64,000 nucleotides of DNA, from contig OY829329.1 in NCBI GenBank assembly GCA_963691655.1, positions 9,128,708-9,192,707 of the forward strand, read 5' to 3'. The position numbers were made by a program, and so were the translations under genes. The stretch is from Toxonevra muliebris. Lineage: Eukaryota > Arthropoda > Insecta > Diptera > Pallopteridae. Below are positions 47,495 to 59,590 of the stretch, piece after piece (position 1 is the stretch's first letter; every line of letters begins with the position of its first letter). The notes beneath the pieces are model-generated. The model saw nothing but the letters and a program-made list of their open reading frames with translations, made no database searches and was not told where the DNA came from.

Positions 47495-50400
47495 AAGTTA
47501 ACTTACTTTGATGTTTGCGTGTTATTTTTTAAATTAATCCACTTTTTCTGGCACTGTTATAAAGTTTTTTACTCTAATTTTAACATGCGGTCACGGAACA
47601 CTTATATACACTTCACGCTCTGAACTGGAAATGACATGAAAAGTTTGCTTTCGTCATGACAAACAATACGGTATGTTGACTTAACGGACGCCAGTGAGAT
47701 ATAACGGAGAAAACGACACTGTCCCGACCCTGACAGCTCCCCGACCATAACGACACTCTCTAATTCTCTTATATTTTTTATTCAAACTGTCCCCGAAGAA
47801 AAATCCTGCGGTGTGGGCTTGTCACTGAGATCTGGATTTGGCTCATTTTGTGCTGAAATTCATAAATTAATGATTTTTCTGATTTTCAAAATTTTTTCCC
47901 TCAAAAATCCGAATAATTTCAAATTGTATCCAAAAAATACTTCGGTAGTGCCTAAAGTACCTTAAAAGTGAAAAAAGTCGGGAAAAGTACAATTGTACTT
48001 AAAATACCAACACTGATGTACATACAAACTACACTCCGCTATTTTAATTTATATCGCTCTCTTCTCTCAGTTATTTGGAGTAGTACTCTCACGCCATGCA
48101 GTAGGTTGAGTGAGAGTGTGTGAGAGATACAGTTATACACATTTTTGAAAATTTTTGCTTATGTTGTGACCTATGATGTTTACACATTACAAAACCATCC
48201 GAATGCAGTCGCTCTGTCGTACTGAAGTACACTCTCTTTGCAAGAGAATAAGTGAGAGGAAAAACACTGTGTAACATAAAGCTGTTTTAGATCATTTTCG
48301 CTCCGCTTGCTGAAATAACCGATTGCTAGAATTGTTAAAAAATTCCGAATCATATCGTTCTGTATTGTGTATTCCATTATGTCAAGACTCTACTGGGCTT
48401 TGGCCTGGACATTTATGATCGCCTTGGAGATTTGCTAGTCATCTCAATATCACGACACTTACTCAAAAGATCTCCACTGGGCTTTGAGATCTCTTCAGTC
48501 ACAATTAAATTCAAATTATTATTCAACATTTTATTTATATTTTATACTTTCTCCTATTTTCTTTGGCTATTTATACTCTGCTTCTATTTATACTCAATTT
48601 ATATTACAAAAATTAAAACCCTCTGCCATTTAACTGTAGGTAATGAGTGTGTAAATAATATCCTTCTGCTAACTAAGTATTTAATTTCATTTTTAAATTC
48701 ACTTTTCCTTTTGCACTTTTATGTATACATTTGTTTTTTTCGTTCGTTTCTTTTGTCCTTTTTGATGCAAACACAATTGTCCGGTATTTGTGATTTATTG
48801 TTGCCGTTTGCAATGTTGGCATTTTTTGTAACTCGTGTTTTTAGTGGGCGTTGAAAAAGTTGTAACTCAAGGCTTAAATAATTTAATAAGTAAAAAAAAG
48901 AGTAAAAGGAATAATGCTGAAAAGAAAAAAAAAACCGATACAAATTTGAGTGATTAAATATTTTTCGATGTAGGGAGGTGAAGAGGAGGGGGATTGGAGT
49001 TTTAACTTTTATGAGAATTTTTTGCATTTTTTTTTGAGCTATTAGGAAGAATTTTGTAACATAAATTTGTATTTTGACACGAGTCAATGTTTTTTGGGAC
49101 CTTTCGTCAGAACAAAAAATTGCCTAAAAATATGTGAGCTAAAATTTAATTTCTAAATTGCCAAATCTACACATAAAGACTGAGTGAGGAGCTAGTTCAT
49201 TAACGTTGTTATATCTAAATCGATTAAAATTAAGTTTCTCGGCTTAGAAAAAAAAGACTTCAAGAAATGTTAGCATACTTTCAGGTGCAAGAATGAAATG
49301 TATGGAAATAAAAATAACTATATTTTGTTTTTACTAACAAGAATATTAATATGCAATTTGTAGTTCACTTTTGTTCATTGCAAAATACAAAAAAATAAAA
49401 CCAAATAAAATCCACCAAACAAAATTGTTTTGATTTTAGTTATTGCCCCTTAAATTATGCTAAAAATTATTTCACTTGTTTACGTTACACATTTACAAAA
49501 AAAAAAAAAAAACAAAAAAAAAAACAGTGATTTATATACCACAATTTTCTGCTTTTATAAATAGACAACATTTTATCATCATCAAAACGTAAATGAATAA
49601 ATGAGCGAAAAACTAACAGCAACAACAGCAATTTAAACAACAACAAAATGTACCGCCACAAAATAAGCCAAAGCGCCTGTCAATATGCAAACATAAAATT
49701 ATTAACGCACTGACGCAATACCATAAAAAACTTTTTACTTTTACGCACTAATACCAAACTATGCTATTGTCATTGGATGCATGTATGTGTGTGTGTGTTT
49801 GTGTGTGTGTTTGTGGGTATATGTCTGCATGAGTGTTAGTTGCTCATATACGGGAGTTTGCATGATATACAATGACATGTCACACATATGCGTTAAATTC
49901 ATGCATAATTTTCTTATGTAAACGAGGCACATAAATGACGCCTAAAATTATGCCAAAAATATATTGTACATATGTGTGTTTGTAGCGTGAGTGTCATCAC
50001 ATTAATGCGTTTTTTGTGCGCCAGTAAAACGATAATAAATTTTCACATTTTCGTTTCGTTTCGTTATTTTTGAGAAATTTAACAAAAACTATTAAGTGTG
50101 ACAATAGTAAAAATATGTTGAAAAAAAAAATTATTAAAACCGTAAACGTGTGCGTGTAAGTAAATAAAATAGCAATGCCTAAATATATGCAATGAAATAT
50201 CTTAACATAACACTAGTCATTGTTGATAATGGTAAAATGTGAATGTGAATTTTTAAGAAAAAAAAAATATCTAAGTTCATATTTTCTGCCTGAAAGTATG
50301 TTGTTTTGCTAAATAATCGCATATGCTATGCTGCATGCCACATCCTGTTTGTCATCTCATTGTCATAAGCATATGTATATTTCATATTCTTGTTATTATT

Positions 50401-52024
50401 TGGTTGAGTTTCAGTTTTCTGCTCGGTTCTGTTCAGTTTTTTTTTTCATTTTTTTTTATTATTTATTTTTTATTTTTTATGTATATAAATAAATACTTTA
50501 CATCATGAGCAACGCCACAACAACAGCAATTCAAATTCAACAAAAGCTCATAAATAATAAATTATGCGCCACAACTTATACTATAGAAAATTGAGCTGTA
50601 GCTGTGCACTCTGCCCATATACATACACACTCCTCCTATACACAGTGTACCTCTTTTGGTACGTATTGTGATGTTGCAAGAAGAAAAAGAAAACTGATGT
50701 GCTGCAAAAAAAAAAAAATAAAAAGTAAGGAAGGAAGGAAATGAAAATACTTTTGCATACATTTAGGAATTTTGAATTTAGTACTAGTAACAGTTTTTTC
50801 ATGTTGGTTTTTTGTTGTTGTTTATTTGTTGTTGTTGTTTTTTTTTTAGTGACAAATTATCAATGCTCTTCCTTCAGGTGAAATGAAAAAGTAACGAGTA
50901 ACGAGTAAAGAGAACCATGTATGTAATAGTAAATGCAATCACAGACATATAAAGAGAGTGAGAGTGAGAGAGAGAGAGAGTGTGAGAAGAAGTGCAGTTA
51001 GTTGAAATATGCAACAACTAAAACTATGCCATATATTTCTTAGCCAAATGAGAAATTCGAAATTCGAAATACATAACATAGAGAGTGTAGGCGCGAGCAT
51101 AAGTAAATGACATGCGCTTTAAACAGTTTTTAGTACTTTTTTTTTTTTAGTACAAAAGAGAAATCTTTCGAAATATGAGAGTGTATGAAAATCGAAGAAT
51201 GCAAATGAATGAGTGAATAAAAGAGAGTGGGTTTTAATTCGATGAGATATTTTTTAATTTAGGAAACATTTTTAATATTTCGGTTTCTCAATAATTTTCG
51301 AAAAATTAAAATATATAATTGGGAATTTATAAAGTTATGATTTGGAAAATATAATTTAAGGAGTCGAAATTGAAGCTAGATATCATTATTGGACTGAAGT
51401 GAAGGGCAGTAGCTTGTATTCAAAAAAAAAAAAAAATTATTCTTGAAAAAAAGTAACTAACTTACTGCAGTATTCATAAAAAAAAACAATACTGAGGTAA
51501 AATTCTATAAAAAAAATTTAATATTAACTTATTAAAAGAAGTTAGAAATTAAGTTTTCATATTTCTTCAAAGTTTGTTGCTTCGACTGCGAACTTTCTCA
51601 GCCCCTCCTGGGCACAGTGATCGGCGGAGTGACCCTAACTCTTCTACTTAAATATAAGCGGGTCTATAAAATAGTAACTGGTATTCAAAAATTTAGTTTG
51701 AAATTGTTAAACGGATGAAATGGCGGATGCAAGAGGAGTGGGGTTGCGAAAGGGTAGAGTGAAATTCTGCATCTGATTGAGATTTTTTAATAATGAAATA
51801 AATTTAAAATATTTTTTTCTAAAAAGATTTGCGAATTTTCGCAATCTGTGGTAGTTAAGGAAAGTTAAAAATTATTTAAAAATTCGCAACAATTTAATAT
51901 TTATAATTAAAAATATATGATAAAATATTTTCAATCATAAGTTGAGTTAGGCTGTTTTTCATTTCACCACAGATATATTGTAATCTTTATTTTAAAGCGA
52001 GGTGACCTTTTTCCCAGAATATAC
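47495..52024. other. Downstream flank, AT-rich
   Basis: Contains a partial R copy (48027-48195), (GT)n near 49786-49812, (GA)n near 50955-50980, many A/T runs. Open frames here are T- or AT-driven and unrecognised. Confidence 0.5.
48027..48195 (+). repeat. Dispersed repeat R, 5'-truncated copy
   Basis: CCGCTATTTTAATTTATATC..GTTGAGTGAGAG..GATACAGTTAT..TATGATGTTTACACAT matches the 3' half of R. Confidence 0.7.
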
Positions 52025-52334
52025 GACAGGCTGAGAGGAAAAGCGGGCTAAAATTTATATAAGAGCAAAAGTGAAATAATTTAGAGTGTCAGTGCAAGAA
52101 TGGCATAAGTAATACGGTTTAGAGTGAAAATGAAACGCCTTAAAAGTAAGAGCAAAAGTGGTATAACAATTCGTTCACAGCAAGAACAGCATTGTGTTTT
52201 ATTCCGTTTTTGCTTTGAACATATTTCGTTTCACTTTTGCTCTGAACATATTTCGTTTTGCTTTTGCTCTCAAGTGAAATTATTCCACTTTTTTCTGAAC
52301 GTAGAAGTTATGCCACTTTTCCTCTCAGCCTCTC
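52025..52334 (+). mobile_element. 310-bp MITE, copy B
   Basis: GACAGGCTGAGAGGAAAAGC at the left, TTTTCCTCTCAGCCTCTC at the right, 310 bp. It is in the same orientation as copy C, 43 bp away. The longest open frame here (83 codons) has no recognised product. Confidence 0.88.
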
Positions 52335-52377
52335 AAATGAGGACGATTCGGTTTTATATCACTTTCGAATGATAAAT

Positions 52378-52687
52378 GACAGGCTGAGAGGAAAAGCGGA
52401 CTAAAATTTATATAAGAGCAAAAGTGAAATAATTTAGAGTGTCAGTGCAAGAATGGCATAAGTAATACGGTTTAGAGTGAAAATGAAACGCCTTAAAAGT
52501 AAGAACAATATTGGTATAATAATTCTTTCAGAGCAAGAACAGCATAGTTTTTTATTCCATTTTCGCTCTGAACATATTTCGTTTCACTTTTGCTCTGAAC
52601 ATATTTCGTTTTGCTTTTGCTCTTAAGTGAAATTATTCCACTTTTTTCTGAACGTAGAAGTTATACCACTTTTCCTCTCAGCCTCTC
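52378..52687 (+). mobile_element. 310-bp MITE, copy C
   Basis: Same length, ends and internal order as copy B, with few differences. The AAAT flank on its left also occurs just right of copy B. Confidence 0.88.
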
Positions 52688-54358
52688 ATATCAATGTTCA
52701 AAATTTTAGATCACGGTCTACCAACAACCTCCGTCTCTCTCTTTTCCCCCCTTGAAGATTTCTAGTTCCACCTTTGCTTGAATATTTAATTTTCAAACTC
52801 TCACCTTTGATTATTATACCAAAGAAAGCAGAACTACATACACTTACATATGCACATATGTAACTCAAAAAAAGGAGTAAGTTGTAGGTGTAATTACCCC
52901 ACCGTCATTTGTACTGATTGGTAATTATATGAGTTGATTTAACCTTTGTGGCTAATTAAATTTAATTACACATTATCTAACTTTATTTTAAGTGTTAGAT
53001 TTAAGTTGTTATTATAATTATTTGTCTCAATTTAGAAAAAAAAGCCGGCAACTGAATTAATATTTCGAACATCACTTAATCATTTCTCTTGCTCGAAATC
53101 GAAACAAACTCTTTATTTACTTTTTCCTCAAAGAGAGCACACAATACAGTTTTGACTCTCTTTCTCGATATTCATTTTTCTCTCACTCGCTCTCTCTCTC
53201 TGTGTGTGTGTGTGTGTGTGTGAAATATTTATTCGAATTTCCGAGAGTAGGTATGTATTTATTTTTCGAACATATGTCGGTGCCACATGTTATTGCCACA
53301 TTAAGTACTTACTAGCTAAAAAGGAAATTATAAATATTCACATTTGCTTTTCCTAAATGCACAAATAAACAAAGCAAACAAACAAACAAAATAAAACGTA
53401 GTAAATAGTAGTAAAAACTAGAAGTACTTATTTACAATCATATGTAAATGTATATGTGTGTGTGTGTGTATGTTTGTTTGTACTCTTATTATTGATGGTC
53501 AACGCGAAAAACACGCAATTTCATGTGAAATTTCGTTTGTTTTGTTGTTGTTTTTTAAGCTGGTTGTATATGAGGAAATTTGCATGAATTTTTGATTTGA
53601 ATAATCAAAAGAAAAAAATATTAAAAAAAAAGTTTTTGAATATAAGCCAAACATATATGTGTATAAAAAAAAGCAAAAAAAAAATAATACAAAAAATTAT
53701 AAAAAAAAATAAAATAAATTAATTTTTGAACACGCAAACTTTTCACGACCGAAAATTCACTAACATACTTAACTACTTCACATACCAATCTCAACTTATC
53801 AACGAGTGGGGCGAGTGTTGAAAATAGGCGCAAAATTATATGCTCTATTTCTATTGCTGCTACTCCTACCACTTCCCACTAATTTAATGCGGGCATTTTG
53901 GGCAATATTAATTAGAAATTATGCTAAAATTTGTGAATAAGTACGAGTATCTGTGTTAATTTAAATAGGTCGAATTTGGCATACCCTTTTGCAGGTGTCG
54001 AAAATATTTTTTTTTTTTAAATTAAAAAAAAAAAAAAAATAGGCTTTGAATTTTCAACTATTTTGAGGAATTTGAGAAATTATAATTTGCGCATCTATTT
54101 GGATTAAGTTTTGAATATGCTAAGGTTATATAGCTATTTAAAAATTAATAAGATTTTCGATTTTTTGCATAACTATTTAGACAACTCAAAAAAAAAAAAC
54201 AACAAACATTTTTGTATTTTATACGAGAAACAACAAGAAATTTTTAATTTCATGCAATGAAGATTTGTGAAATTTTTATGAATTGAGAGTGGATCGCAAT
54301 TATGACACCATTTTGTGTATGTATTTTTGAAAAGAGAGAGCAAGTACAAGAAATCAAA
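52688..54358. other. Downstream flank, AT-rich
   Basis: (TG)n at about 53199-53222, A runs near 53620-53720 and 54005-54042. No gene seen. Confidence 0.5.
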
Positions 54359-54533
54359 AAGCGAATTCAAAGGCCAAGAGTCGTACTCTCTTTTCGTTTT
54401 TTTTTTATATGAAGTTTTCACGCTCTCATTTTTTTTATATGCAGTTTTACACTCTCAATTTAAGAGAGCGAACAATTTTCATATGAAAGAAAAACGAAAA
54501 GAGAGTACGTCACTCGATCCATGAATTCGCCTT
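54359..54533. mobile_element. Hairpin MITE, longer copy
   Basis: Near-complete inverted repeat: AAGCGAATTC..GTACTCTCTTTTCGTTTT..TCATATGAAA family, ending GAATTCGCCTT. It matches 63137-63279 but carries an extra ~30 bp (TTTTATATGCAGTTTTACAC) that duplicates part of the left arm. Confidence 0.75.
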
Positions 54534-55365
54534 AACTCATTCTTAAACAAAAAAACAACAACAAAAATACTCCTACTATAAAATTAATAAATATTATTCT
54601 GTACTGGCCAGCCATTTTTTTTTTATTTAATGAGCACAATCACCGAATCAAGCAATGAACTCAATTACAACAATAGATCACATGAGACCACCACACTGAG
54701 AGACGACGACGTCAGCGCCTCTGCCTCTGCCTCTGCTCATTTGTATGAGCCTGACTTTGGCTCTCTCTGTTTCATCTTATGTACTCGATGAGTACAACAA
54801 CTACATAGTTTCGAATTCGCCTTGTTTTTTTTTTCAATTTTTATTTTATTAATAGCAATAACAATACATTGAGTTATTACAACAACCATAAGACTTCTTC
54901 AACTCAAGTAGTAGTAGAAACGTTAAACTTCATAACTTATTTTCCTGAAATGAAATTTTCATAGAACTTACAAGAAAAAATGAATTGAAGGTTAAATATT
55001 TTATTAATTAATAACATAAATAAAAGGACTGAGATATTTTTAAATCCTTAAATAAATTTATAAAGTATTAATGAATACACTTAAATTCTATAAAAATTCT
55101 TGCTATTCTATATGCAGCCAGGTAGAAAGGGGGAGGGGGATGGGGAAATGCCCACAGTCATATTTTATCGTGTCATTAACCCTGATGATTATAAAGCTCA
55201 ACAATGAAAATATGCGGAAAGATCAGAACAGAGAGAGAGAAAGTGAAAAAAAAGAAACTAAATAACCAAAAAAAGAAAGAAAGAAATCGTAAATCCATTT
55301 ATTCTTACGACTATTCAATCCAGTCACTCATGTGTTCATTCTACCTTGGCCATTTATCGTGGTCT
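54534..55365. other. Downstream flank
   Basis: GCCTCTGCCTCTGC simple sequence near 54717-54740, AT-rich otherwise. No gene. Confidence 0.5.
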
Positions 55366-55376
55366 CATTCATTCAT

Positions 55377-55692
55377 TGACGACCTCGTTAGTCTAGTAGA
55401 TAGTGCACAAAACTTTTACCCAGAAGGTTGCGGGTTCGATTCCCGTCTTTTTCTGGTGGTTAATTCTCATAAACTTCTTATATTCACTAACAATATGAAG
55501 TGTATGAGAATTATTAGATAGTATACAAGTACACACATTGGTTGGTAACGGCAAAACCATCAAGCTGATAAAAAAATTGCCACACCACCGTTCGGAATCG
55601 GCGTGAAACTGTAGGTCCAGCTATGTGGTATCACAATGGGCTGTTCAAGCTTATATGTGTCTCTCGACAGCCACTCTAACCAACCAACCAAC
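55377..55692 (+). mobile_element. tRNA-derived SINE
   Basis: The 5' part (about 55378-55449) is tRNA-like: an A box (TAGTCTAGTAG, near 55390) and a perfect B box GGTTCGATTCC (55432-55442) with a T-arm stem GCGGG/CCCGT. Acceptor and anticodon stems do not pair well, so it is not a tRNA gene. An unrelated body follows (AATCGGCGTGAAACTGTAGG), then a short tandem tail (AACC)n at about 55678-55692. CATTCATTCAT flanks it at 55366-55376 and 55693-55703, a likely 11-bp target duplication. A TTTTT lies just after the B box, unusual for a Pol III-driven SINE. Confidence 0.85.
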
Positions 55693-55703
55693 CATTCATT
55701 CAT

Positions 55704-57175
55704 AACAGTCAATCAGCAGTCACCTTCTTTTCGTACTTTGTGTCGTATTTACTAGGTTGACACTCACCTATGCATACTTGAAAACCTACCCAGCATTTAG
55801 AATTTTCTCATCCTTCATCAGATTTGAGAAAAGCTTTTCAAAGTACAAAAGTCAATTTGATTTTCCTAGGTAGCTGGCTACTTATATTATTTTAACACTT
55901 TCGGACCTGAGATTAAAGTAGAAGAAGAATGCATTTTTTCAAAGAATAATAAAGCAAGAATAATTAATCACTTCCGTTAATTTATTTCCATTCAAAAATT
56001 CAATTTCATTTAGTTGATTTAATACTCTATGGAAGTCTGGTAGATGTTGTTGCTTTTCCCGTGGTGAAATTCTTTAAGTTCCTTTTAAATATGAGAGACA
56101 CAGAGTATAATAGAGTACATGAACAGACACTGAGAGAGCCGACGTCGCGTGAACGGACTTTATTCATATGAGCCTTCACACACTACACTACTCGGTTGAA
56201 CTGAAATCGGTCTCATTTTTGTATACATGAACGGCATTTGATTGTGTTAGTGCATTTTGCTATGCGATTTTTTTTATGTGTATCTATGTAAGTCCATGTT
56301 TCAGTCTGACCGAGCAGTCAAGCATGTGAAGGGTCTATGAATAAATTGTTGGTATGAAATATGAAGCAGAATTATCGGCTCTCTCAATCTCATCTCAAAT
56401 TAACGAGTGATTGGCTTCAGAGAGATTAACTGTTATTGCAAGGCGTATTGTTTTTGCAAGAAATTCTTTTAGAGCAAATACATACATAAATATAAAAGAG
56501 AGAGAGAGAGAGAGTACTGTTCGTGTTGTTCTTGCAAGAGTTGACTTTGTTTACTCGCTCTCTTTTTTTATTTACATATACACCTTTAAAAGCAAAATTC
56601 GGTTCTTTTCACTTTAAATTAGCGGTGGCCACCTATACATACACAATGATCGATTGAGCACTCTTTCTATGCAAATGAGTTCTGTACGTGTGAAATTTCT
56701 TACGCTCATTTGTATGCGTGCAAGTCTTTGGCCTATGCCGCTTTATGTAAGTAAAAAATTAACAAGAAAAAAAAAATAAAATAAATTCAATATTTGTGCA
56801 GATGAATATGCCCGACTCTCTTAAAGGTAGGGTACAAAAGATATTCCCTTTTACGATTTGGTGTTATTAATTTAAATATTTTTCACGCCATATACCACTA
56901 TCCTCTAACTATCCTATCGAAATTTGGGTGTAGCACACTTATACGCTTACACACGTGTCTGCTACCCACTCCCTGTTAATAGCACGCATATTCATTTAAA
57001 ATGTCTTAATTTTGGTTAAATTTTCACTCAACTTGACACAACTGAGCTGCACAACAATAACAGCAACAACAACAACAACAATAATAACAAACTCAAATCA
57101 AAAACTTTTCGCCTTCACTTCGTTCGCTTACCGTAAAATCGAAGTAAATGTCCACTTGAGCGTTTCGCATTTCTT
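55704..57175. other. Downstream flank
   Basis: (GA)n near 56497-56515, otherwise mixed AT-rich sequence with GA/CT patches. No gene or known element recognised. Confidence 0.5.
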
Positions 57176-57673
57176 TCATGAATGCCGCTTTTGTTTATTT
57201 CGCATATCCTTGACAAGTTGAAAAGTTGTTGAGAACTTTTCACTTCGTTCGTTCGTTCGTCCTTTTAGGTTTTGGCTTTGGACTTTTTTCTTTTTTCTTC
57301 TTAGCTGTTCGTTTCGTATTTTATGTATTGTTGCGCTTTTTCGCTTGAAAACGTAATGTCCTTGAAAATTAATTGGAATTTTGCGCAGAAATTTTTTGGG
57401 TGAAATTGAATTGTTGTGAATTGTGATTGAAATTATGCGAAGAAATCGTAAACGTAACTGATTTTGTTGGGTTCGGTTCGTTTTTTCGACTGGTTTTTTC
57501 ATTGTTGACATATATATTTTCGAAGAAAAATTGTAGAAGGTAGTTGCATTGGTCCGAAAAGTAGTTTTTGAAAACGCATTAAAGCGTAAAGTTGAAAAGT
57601 GCAAAGTTTCTATTGAAAAAGACGCAAATATAAGTAGTAAAACGACAAGTTTTAATGATAAATCAATGGCCAT
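57176..57673 (-). CDS. Uncertain open reading frame, 165 codons
   Basis: Longest frame in the window that is not made of repeats. The ATG has a strong context (CCACCATGG). The N-terminus MAIDLSLKLVVLLLIFASFS is hydrophobic and signal-peptide-like; two N-x-S/T sites (NAT, NFS) follow; the rest is very basic (RRKKKK). A TATAAAA lies only about 12 nt upstream of the ATG, too close to be a normal TATA box. No family recognised. It may be chance, an unannotated secreted protein or part of a non-coding exon. Confidence 0.2.
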   Translation of the reverse strand: MAIDLSLKLVVLLLIFASFSIETLHFSTLRFNAFSKTTFRTNATTFYNFSSKIYMSTMKKPVEKTNRTQQNQLRLRFLRIISITIHNNSISPKKFLRKIPINFQGHYVFKRKSATIHKIRNEQLRRKKKKVQSQNLKGRTNERSEKFSTTFQLVKDMRNKQKRHS

Positions 57674-58544
57674 GGTGGAGTTTTTATAAGTTTGGGAACA
57701 TCGAAATTGGTTGAATTTTGTATTTCTGTTGGTGTAGAAGAAAAAGTTTTTTTTTTTATTTCTTTTCTAGTTTTAAAACAGAATATATGAATTTAAAATT
57801 GTGGAAAATGTATTCTAAGTTAAACTTATGGCAAAGTTTACTTAATTTCTGTCAAAATAAGATGAAAAAGCTTGCCTCTTGAGACACTGAGACTCTGTTA
57901 CAAAACTGTATTAAAGTATATGAAGCACTGCTAAGTTGATGTGATTTAATGTCAAACATATTCACATTAATAACATAAGCGTTACACATGCGGGAAGTGT
58001 ACGTACGCATAAATATGCAAAGCAAAGTTGTAGAAGATTACCCATTAGGAAATTGCTTAGGTAACTTATCAGTAATGTAGAATAGAGACTTAATATTTTG
58101 TAATGTTATTTTCAGAGTAACAACAATAATGTTAATTTTACGGTAAAAAAATGTCGTTTTGATATTTTTAATGTTGAATTTACATTAAAACTGTTAAGTT
58201 TATAATAATCTCCTTTACATACTCAGTTAGAATAGCCACTTGAATTATTATTAATCTATAATAATATTTAATCTGCGCCTAATCAGGTTGCAGAACAACG
58301 AATCTGCAAATGAGTTAGCAAGGAAGGGTAAACTGGGTAGGCAAGATTATTTCTGAACAGCAATAAAAAGTTCCCATACCAACATGTAATCCATTAAAAC
58401 CCCCTCTCCCCTTTTCTTTATGTATTTATTAAAAACTAGCTTCCTTATAATTTACCATTTTATATTTATTTTTTGTTATATTTTAAAAAATATTTAATTT
58501 TAATCCAATTGAACTTGAAACCAAATACAAAACTTATCTATCAA
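57674..58544. other. Downstream flank, AT-rich
   Basis: No gene or repeat recognised. Confidence 0.5.
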
Positions 58545-58609
58545 ATAGCAGCTGCCAAATGCTAATGTTTACATCAGCTGATTTTGACATTTAACACATT
58601 ACCATAGAG
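58545..58609 (+). repeat. Dispersed repeat R, first part of a split copy
   Basis: Contains the GCAGCTGCCAAATGCTAATG..CATCAGCTGATTTTG hairpin region and CATTTAACACATTACCATAGAG, then is interrupted at 58610. Confidence 0.7.
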
Positions 58610-59195
58610 CAGTTATGCCTAGAACTTGATTTCGCTAGCAACCTTGAATCACGTCGAAATATGAACGATTTAAATTTCCATTTCTTGGTTTTACTTTAAT
58701 TTTTTTTTTAATTCATCTTCTAGATGAAATATGATGGGTAGATACTAGAAGAGGGTACTTGAGGTCAATGACTTTTGAAGCAAAAAAAAAATGGTCTCCT
58801 TGAGACAAAAACATCGATATATCAAACTTTAAGATCCGACTGTAAATGCCGAAGATATAACAAAAAATTTAAAAAGGCGACCCCTAAGTTCGGTCAAAGA
58901 AAAAAAAAAAAAAAAAAAAAATTGGCTTAAAATATTTCTGCTAGAAATATCGAAATACTTCCTTAGCAAAAGTTTAATGATTATTTGAGAGCTTTAATTT
59001 TTCTGACATTAGGGTGGTACATTAGGGTGGTAAGAACTGAGATCTGGTGAGCAAATACTAGAACGGGGTATTTGTGAACAATGGCTTTCAGAGCGAAACA
59101 TTGATCTTCTCGAGACAAAAACATCGGTGTATCAAACTTTAAGATCCGATTGTAAATGCCGAAGATATAACGAAAAATTTAAAAAAGCATACCTG
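58610..59195. mobile_element. hAT-like non-autonomous element in R
   Basis: 586 bp with ends CAGTTATGC and GCATACCTG (8/9 inverted match) and an 8-bp direct repeat CCATAGAG on both sides (58602-58609, 59196-59203), the target-site length of hAT transposons. R resumes exactly after it. The interior is a duplication: about 58735-58870 and 59040-59185 share GAGACAAAAACATCG, ATCAAACTTTAAGATCCGA, TGTAAATGCCGAAGATATAA. No coding capacity. Confidence 0.7.
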
Positions 59196-59590
59196 CCATA
59201 GAGCATATAGCACATGAGAGAAAGAGAGAGAGAAAGAGCCTGCGATGACTTCTCTGCTTGTATGGTATAGTCGATCTCTACACGTTTAACACCAACAAAT
59301 AATTCTGCTACGAATAAATATACACACGTATGTATGTGTGTATATGTGTGAGTAAATTGAGTGAAACTTACCGAGTGAATCTGAAGTGCTCTCTCATATA
59401 CACACATACACACATACATACATTCTGCTCCGCTATTTTAATTTACACCACTCTCTCTTCTTTTAGTTGTTTAGAATAGCACTCTCATCTCACGCAGCAG
59501 GTTGAGTGAGTGTGAGTGAGAGATACAAAATACAAATTTGTACATTTATGAAATTTGCTCTTATTGTGAGCTAAGATGTTTACACATAAA
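59196..59590 (+). repeat. Dispersed repeat R, second part of a split copy
   Basis: Continues R from CCATAGAGCATATAGCAC through (GA)n, CTTCTCTGCTTGTATGGTAT, AACACCAACAAATAATTCT, CCGCTATTTTAATTTACACC, GAGCTAAGATGTTTACACAT. Confidence 0.75.

Noticed and set aside
55378..55449. Functional tRNA gene
   Set aside because: A and B boxes are good, but the acceptor stem does not pair and the sequence continues into a SINE body with tail and flanking direct repeats.
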